This document shows, in pieces, positions 60,915 through 64,000 of a stretch of DNA of 64,000 nt (the stretch's first letter is position 1; each line of letters starts with the position of its first letter). The notes beneath the pieces were generated by a model. That model saw only the letters and a list, made by a program, of their open reading frames with translations. It did not search any database and was not told where the DNA came from. The DNA lies in NCBI RefSeq assembly GCF_001886695.1, contig NZ_CP018098.1:62001-126000 (forward strand), written 5' to 3'. The position numbers and the translations under genes were made by a program. The stretch is from Aurantiacibacter gangjinensis. GTDB lineage: Bacteria; Pseudomonadota; Alphaproteobacteria; Sphingomonadales; Sphingomonadaceae.

Positions 60915-62390
60915 ATGACGCGAGCCAACATCCTCGTTCTCGACGAAGGCACTACCAGCACGCGCGCCATGCTGTTCGACGGCGAAGGCGCGCTCCATGG
61001 TGTGGCGCAGGAGGAGCTGGAGCAGTTCTATCCCGCCAGCGGCCGGGTGGAGCACGACGCCGCCGAAATCTGGAACAAGACGCTGCGCTGCGCGCAGGCG
61101 ATGGTCGAGAAGGCTGGCGGGGCCGCACAAGTGGCGGCGATCGGCATCACCAACCAGCGCGAAACCGTGGTGGCGTGGGACAAGACGACAGGCGAGCCGC
61201 TGACGCGCGCCATCGTCTGGCAGGATCGGCGCACCGCCGATGCCTGCGCGAAGTTGAAAGAAGGCGGGCAAGAGGACATGGTCCGCAGCCGCACCGGCCT
61301 CCTGCTCGATCCCTATTTCTCCGGCACGAAGATGCGTTGGCTGCTGGAAAATGACGACGCGGTGCGCGCCGCTGCCGATGCGGGAACGCTGGCCATGGGC
61401 ACGGTGGAAAGCTGGCTGGTCTGGAAGCTCACAAGCGGCGCACGTTTCATCAGCGATGCCAGCAATGCGAGCCGCACGCTGCTCTATAATCTGGAACAGG
61501 GCGAATGGGACGAGGATTTGCTAGACCTGTTCGGTGTGCCGCGCGCTGTCTTGCCCGATATTGTCGACTGCGCTGGCGAGCTGGCCGAAACCGATAGCGC
61601 GCTCTTTGGTAACGCAATCCCGATCTGCGGCATGGCGGGCGACCAGCAGGCGGCGACGATCGGGCAGGGCTGCCTCTCGCCCGGCGATACGAAAGCGACT
61701 TATGGCACAGGCGCGTTCATTCTCGCCAATACCGGCTCCACCGTGCCGACATCCGACAACCGGCTGCTCTCCACCGTGCTTTACCAGCTGGACGGCGAGC
61801 GACATTACGCCGTGGAAGGCGCGGTGTTCGTGGCGGGGAGCCTCATTAAATATCTGCGCGATACGCTGGGGTTGATCGACGATGCAGGCGAAACCGAAGC
61901 GCTGGCCCGTAGCATCACGGATAGCGGCGGCGTGGTGATCGTGCCTGCGCTGTCGGGCCTTGGCGCGCCGCATTGGCGACCCGATGCTCGCGCCAGCATC
62001 ACCGGTCTCGGCTTCGATACGGGTAGGGCGCATATCGCCCGCGCGGCGCTCGAAGCGATGAGTCACCAGACGCACGACCTCGCGCTGGCCTTCGCAGCCG
62101 ACGGCGCGCACTGGACCGGTCTGAAGGTGGATGGCGGCATGTCTGCCAATGACTGGATGGCGCAGGACATTGCCGACGTTCTAGGCCTGCCGGTGACGCG
62201 GCCGGATTTCGTGGAGACGACCGCGCTCGGCGCGGCGATGCTCGCTGCCGTAGGATGCGGAATGCATGCTGATTTACAGGCAGCTGCGAATGCAATGATT
62301 GGCAGCACGCGCACGTTCAGGCCGAACATGAATGCAGACACGCGGGACGAGCGCGTGGCGCGCTGGGAAGCGGCTATCGCGAAGGTCTAG
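60915..62390 (+). CDS. glpK: Glycerol kinase
   Basis: 491 residues. FGGY fold: LDEGTTSTRAMLFD (phosphate loop), TNQRETVVAWDK, WQDRRTADAC, GMAGDQQAATIGQGC, KATYGTGAFIL, PALSGLGAPHWRPDARASITGL and KVDGGMSANDWMAQ all match GlpK. It phosphorylates glycerol to sn-glycerol-3-P. glpF and glpD are not adjacent. Divergent from the MBL gene, with 37 bases between starts. Confidence 0.95.
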   Translation: MTRANILVLDEGTTSTRAMLFDGEGALHGVAQEELEQFYPASGRVEHDAAEIWNKTLRCAQAMVEKAGGAAQVAAIGITNQRETVVAWDKTTGEPLTRAIVWQDRRTADACAKLKEGGQEDMVRSRTGLLLDPYFSGTKMRWLLENDDAVRAAADAGTLAMGTVESWLVWKLTSGARFISDASNASRTLLYNLEQGEWDEDLLDLFGVPRAVLPDIVDCAGELAETDSALFGNAIPICGMAGDQQAATIGQGCLSPGDTKATYGTGAFILANTGSTVPTSDNRLLSTVLYQLDGERHYAVEGAVFVAGSLIKYLRDTLGLIDDAGETEALARSITDSGGVVIVPALSGLGAPHWRPDARASITGLGFDTGRAHIARAALEAMSHQTHDLALAFAADGAHWTGLKVDGGMSANDWMAQDIADVLGLPVTRPDFVETTALGAAMLAAVGCGMHADLQAAANAMIGSTRTFRPNMNADTRDERVARWEAAIAKV

Positions 62391-62396
62391 CCTGCC

Positions 62397-62870
62397 TCAA
62401 CCGGCAAAGGCGCAGCCGAGCCGTTCGCGCAGGCGATGCACCGCAGCCGGTTGCAGCGCGAAGCTGGCGCGCCATGCCTTGTCCAGCCTCTCGACACGGG
62501 CGTAAAACGCCACCGACCGCTCAACCAGGTCCGCGACGTAGTGCGGCAGCAGCCGCATCTGCGCAGCCTCCGGGGCTGCTTGGGCAGGTGGAAGACGGCC
62601 ATGATGGCGCAGCTGGAACTCGGTCATTTCACCGGAGAAATAGGCTTTCTGGTTCAGCAGCCAGGCAATCGCATGCATCATGCGCGTCGTCGTGCGCAAT
62701 GCCTCGCAGCTCATCGCCATGCGCATCATGCTGGCATCCTCGCCCAATCCGCCCACGCTCTCGCCCAGGTCGAACGCGGCGCGCGCCTCGTCGGCAAGGA
62801 CAAGCGCGTCTTCATACAGCGTCTCGATGATGGAGGGGGAAATCGTCGCGGTGTGGGGCATGTCGGTCAT
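62397..62870 (-). CDS. DUF1465 protein, RcdA-like
   Basis: 157 residues from ATG 62870. Helical throughout: SPSIIETLYEDALVLADEARAAFDL, ALRTTTRMMHAIAWLLNQKAYFSGEMTEFQLRHHGRLPP, RLLPHYVADLVERSVAFYARVERLD. This is the DUF1465 family that includes RcdA, the Caulobacter adaptor for ClpXP degradation of CtrA. A cell-cycle role is inferred from the family. Confidence 0.78.
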   Translation of the reverse strand: MTDMPHTATISPSIIETLYEDALVLADEARAAFDLGESVGGLGEDASMMRMAMSCEALRTTTRMMHAIAWLLNQKAYFSGEMTEFQLRHHGRLPPAQAAPEAAQMRLLPHYVADLVERSVAFYARVERLDKAWRASFALQPAAVHRLRERLGCAFAG

Positions 62871-62981
62871 GGCTAATGTCTCCCTCGCGCCCCTGCCACA
62901 GCACCATTGGTTAATCTGCACAAGCTTTCCACCCTGTCCCGATGGGATACGGATTTTCTGCGGTAACCTGCGCTGCTGCCG

Positions 62982-63179
62982 TCAGGCTATGATGTCCGGG
63001 GTGAGATAGTCCTCGAATACGGCGATCTGGTCTTTCAGCAAGAGCTTGCGTTTCTTCAGCCGGGCGACCTGCAACTGGTCCGGCCCGCCGGTATCGGACA
63101 GCGCGGAAATGGCGATGTCGAGATCGCGATGCTCGGTGCGCAGGGCCGCCAGCCGTTTTCGCATTTCGTCTTCGGTCAT
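62982..63179 (-). CDS. YdcH-family (DUF465) small protein
   Basis: 65 residues from ATG 63179. A two-helix protein: EDEMRKRLAALRTEHRDLDIAISAL, then QLQVARLKKRKLLLKDQIAVFEDYL; the LKKRKLLLKDQI stretch is the DUF465 signature. Function unknown. Divergent from a second, shorter member at 63393. Confidence 0.82.
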   Translation of the reverse strand: MTEDEMRKRLAALRTEHRDLDIAISALSDTGGPDQLQVARLKKRKLLLKDQIAVFEDYLTPDIIA

Positions 63180-63313
63180 GCCGTGGCTTCCCTCGATATC
63201 GCACCACTTTGCGGCGGGTATTTTCCCCCATCGGGATGGCTCTGCCAAGAGGCGTTTCATCGCCTGCGATTTGGCGGAACGCGACTATTATGATTTTATG
63301 ACACTCACGCGGC

Positions 63314-63360
63314 ACTCGCCGCATGGCGAGTCGCTGCGATGGGTCCCCCGCAGGCCGGAT
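63314..63360. repeat. Paired hairpins between the two YdcH genes
   Basis: ACTCGCC-gcat-GGCGAGT (63314-63331) and GGCCGGA-tgg-TCCGGCC (about 63344-63360). They fall in the leader of the plus-strand YdcH gene and may act on its mRNA. No T-run follows. Confidence 0.5.
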
Positions 63361-63392
63361 GGTCCGGCCCGCATCCCAACAGGAGACTGCTC

Positions 63393-63548
63393 ATGGAAAC
63401 TTCGCATGTCCACGCCCTTCAGCAAAAGCATTCCGGGCTCGACAAACAGCTGCGCGAAGAGATGAACAGGCCCGCTCCCGACAGTGCGAAGATCCAGGCG
63501 CTCAAGAAAATGAAGCTGCGTGTGAAAGAAGAGATCGCGCTGAACTGA
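63393..63548 (+). CDS. YdcH-family (DUF465) small protein
   Basis: 51 residues from ATG 63393 (ACAGGAGAC upstream, a strong ribosome site). SHVHALQQKHSGLDKQLREEMNRP then KIQALKKMKLRVKEEI shows the same helix-LKKxKLxxKEEI pattern. Together with 62982-63179 it makes a divergent pair of the same family. Function unknown. Confidence 0.82.
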   Translation: METSHVHALQQKHSGLDKQLREEMNRPAPDSAKIQALKKMKLRVKEEIALN

Positions 63549-63648
63549 AGGCGGCCACGCAAATCGGTCACGTGAAAAGGCGCGGGCCGTGCCGCTCGCG
63601 CCTGCTCACGATTTGCAAAACATTTCCTGTGCTATAGCAGGCGGTGTA

Positions 63649-64000
63649 ATGTCAGCTGCCGCTTCTTCCGCCCGCCTGATCCTGACCCGCCTTCACGAAG
63701 TGATGGCGGCGCGCACCCACGCGCAGGGCAAGCTGAACCGCGTGGTGGAGCTGATCGGAGAGTCGCTGGATAGCGAAGTCTGCTCGATCTACCTGCTGCG
63801 CGACGGCATGCTGGAACTGTTCGCCACGCGCGGGCTGAACCAGGCGGCGGTTCATGTTACCCGGCTGGGCGTGGGGGAGGGGCTGACCGGCACCATCGCC
63901 CAGAATATCGAGACGCTGAACCTCGACGAGGCAGCGACCCATCCAGAATTCCAATACCGCCCCGAAACCGGCGAGGAGAAGTTCCACTCCTTCGCTGGCG
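63649..64000 (+). CDS. ptsP: PtsP (enzyme I-Ntr) N-terminal GAF domain, partial
   Basis: The first 117 residues are in the window. RLILTRLHEVMAARTHAQGKLNRVVELIGESLDSEVCSIYLLRDGMLELFATRGLNQ is the GAF domain that opens PtsP, the nitrogen phosphotransferase enzyme I, ending here at GEGLTGTIAQNIETLNLDEAATHPEFQY. The PEP-utilising part is beyond the window. It starts the PTS-Ntr phosphorelay (PtsP-PtsO-PtsN). Confidence 0.88.
   Translation, partial: MSAAASSARLILTRLHEVMAARTHAQGKLNRVVELIGESLDSEVCSIYLLRDGMLELFATRGLNQAAVHVTRLGVGEGLTGTIAQNIETLNLDEAATHPEFQYRPETGEEKFHSFAG

Overview
The window reads as the chromosome of a GC-rich alphaproteobacterium, most likely a marine member of the Sphingomonadales (Erythrobacteraceae-like). 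This is inferred from the EcfG/NepR/PhyR general stress response, an RcdA-like (DUF1465) protein, polyhydroxyalkanoate synthesis, a TonB-dependent siderophore receptor, the sphingomonad-type palindrome GTCCCAGC..GCTGGGAC, and a chloride-pump type rhodopsin next to a retinal-forming Brp/Blh enzyme. No rRNA or CRISPR array is present. Three tRNA genes (Gln, Thr, Cys) are present.

Layout. 1-4.6 kb: a probable arsenic/redox cluster with arsM and an SDR on the minus strand, and divergently an FAD disulfide oxidoreductase and a radical SAM protein. 4.65-11 kb: an AT-richer accessory island starting at tRNA-Gln. It holds a coiled-coil protein, a DUF6471 protein, an IS1595-type transposase whose ancestral start codon appears lost, a long inverted-repeat element, a Doc toxin with a tiny antitoxin, a broken SRAP gene and an AlbA_2/Schlafen-like ATP-binding protein. 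11-18.5 kb: a secreted beta-propeller amidohydrolase and a complete bioB-bioF-bioD-bioA operon. 18.6-20.4 kb: a persulfide dioxygenase-like enzyme with two YeeE/YedE half-transporters. 20.5-25.5 kb: LOG protein, thiD, glmM, sodB and an AI-2E-type permease.

25.6-28.4 kb holds nepR-ecfG and a divergent CHASE/HisKA_2 sensor kinase sharing a palindromic EcfG promoter. A single-domain response regulator and phyR, each behind its own EcfG box, lie at 42-43.8 kb, so most of the stress module is in this window but split. 28.4-30.5 kb: modABC with an unusually short ModC. 30.5-36 kb: two tRNAs, a PilZ protein, a winged-helix regulator, an alanine-type aminotransferase, phaC and a phasin with a histone-like tail behind a promoter framed by two near-identical operators. 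36-41 kb: clpS, lptF-lptG, two small acidic lipoproteins, a fatty acid desaturase and an acetyltransferase-like protein.

43.8-52.9 kb: MATE transporter, orphan 2Fe-2S subunit, siderophore receptor with Fur box, arsenate reductase-like protein, phospholipid N-methyltransferase-like protein, lipB, CitE-like lyase and EamA transporter. 52.9-57.4 kb is the light-driven module: two overlapping DUF2254 membrane proteins, divergent from a rhodopsin with an NTQ motif and its brp/blh partner. 57.4-64 kb: nadA, membrane proteins, an MBL hydrolase with a palindromic element inside its coding sequence, glpK, the DUF1465 protein, two YdcH-like proteins and the start of ptsP.

The points most worth following up are the chloride-pump rhodopsin beside the DUF2254 pair, the divergent EcfG promoter, the phasin double operator, the arsM/radical SAM neighbourhood, and the island.
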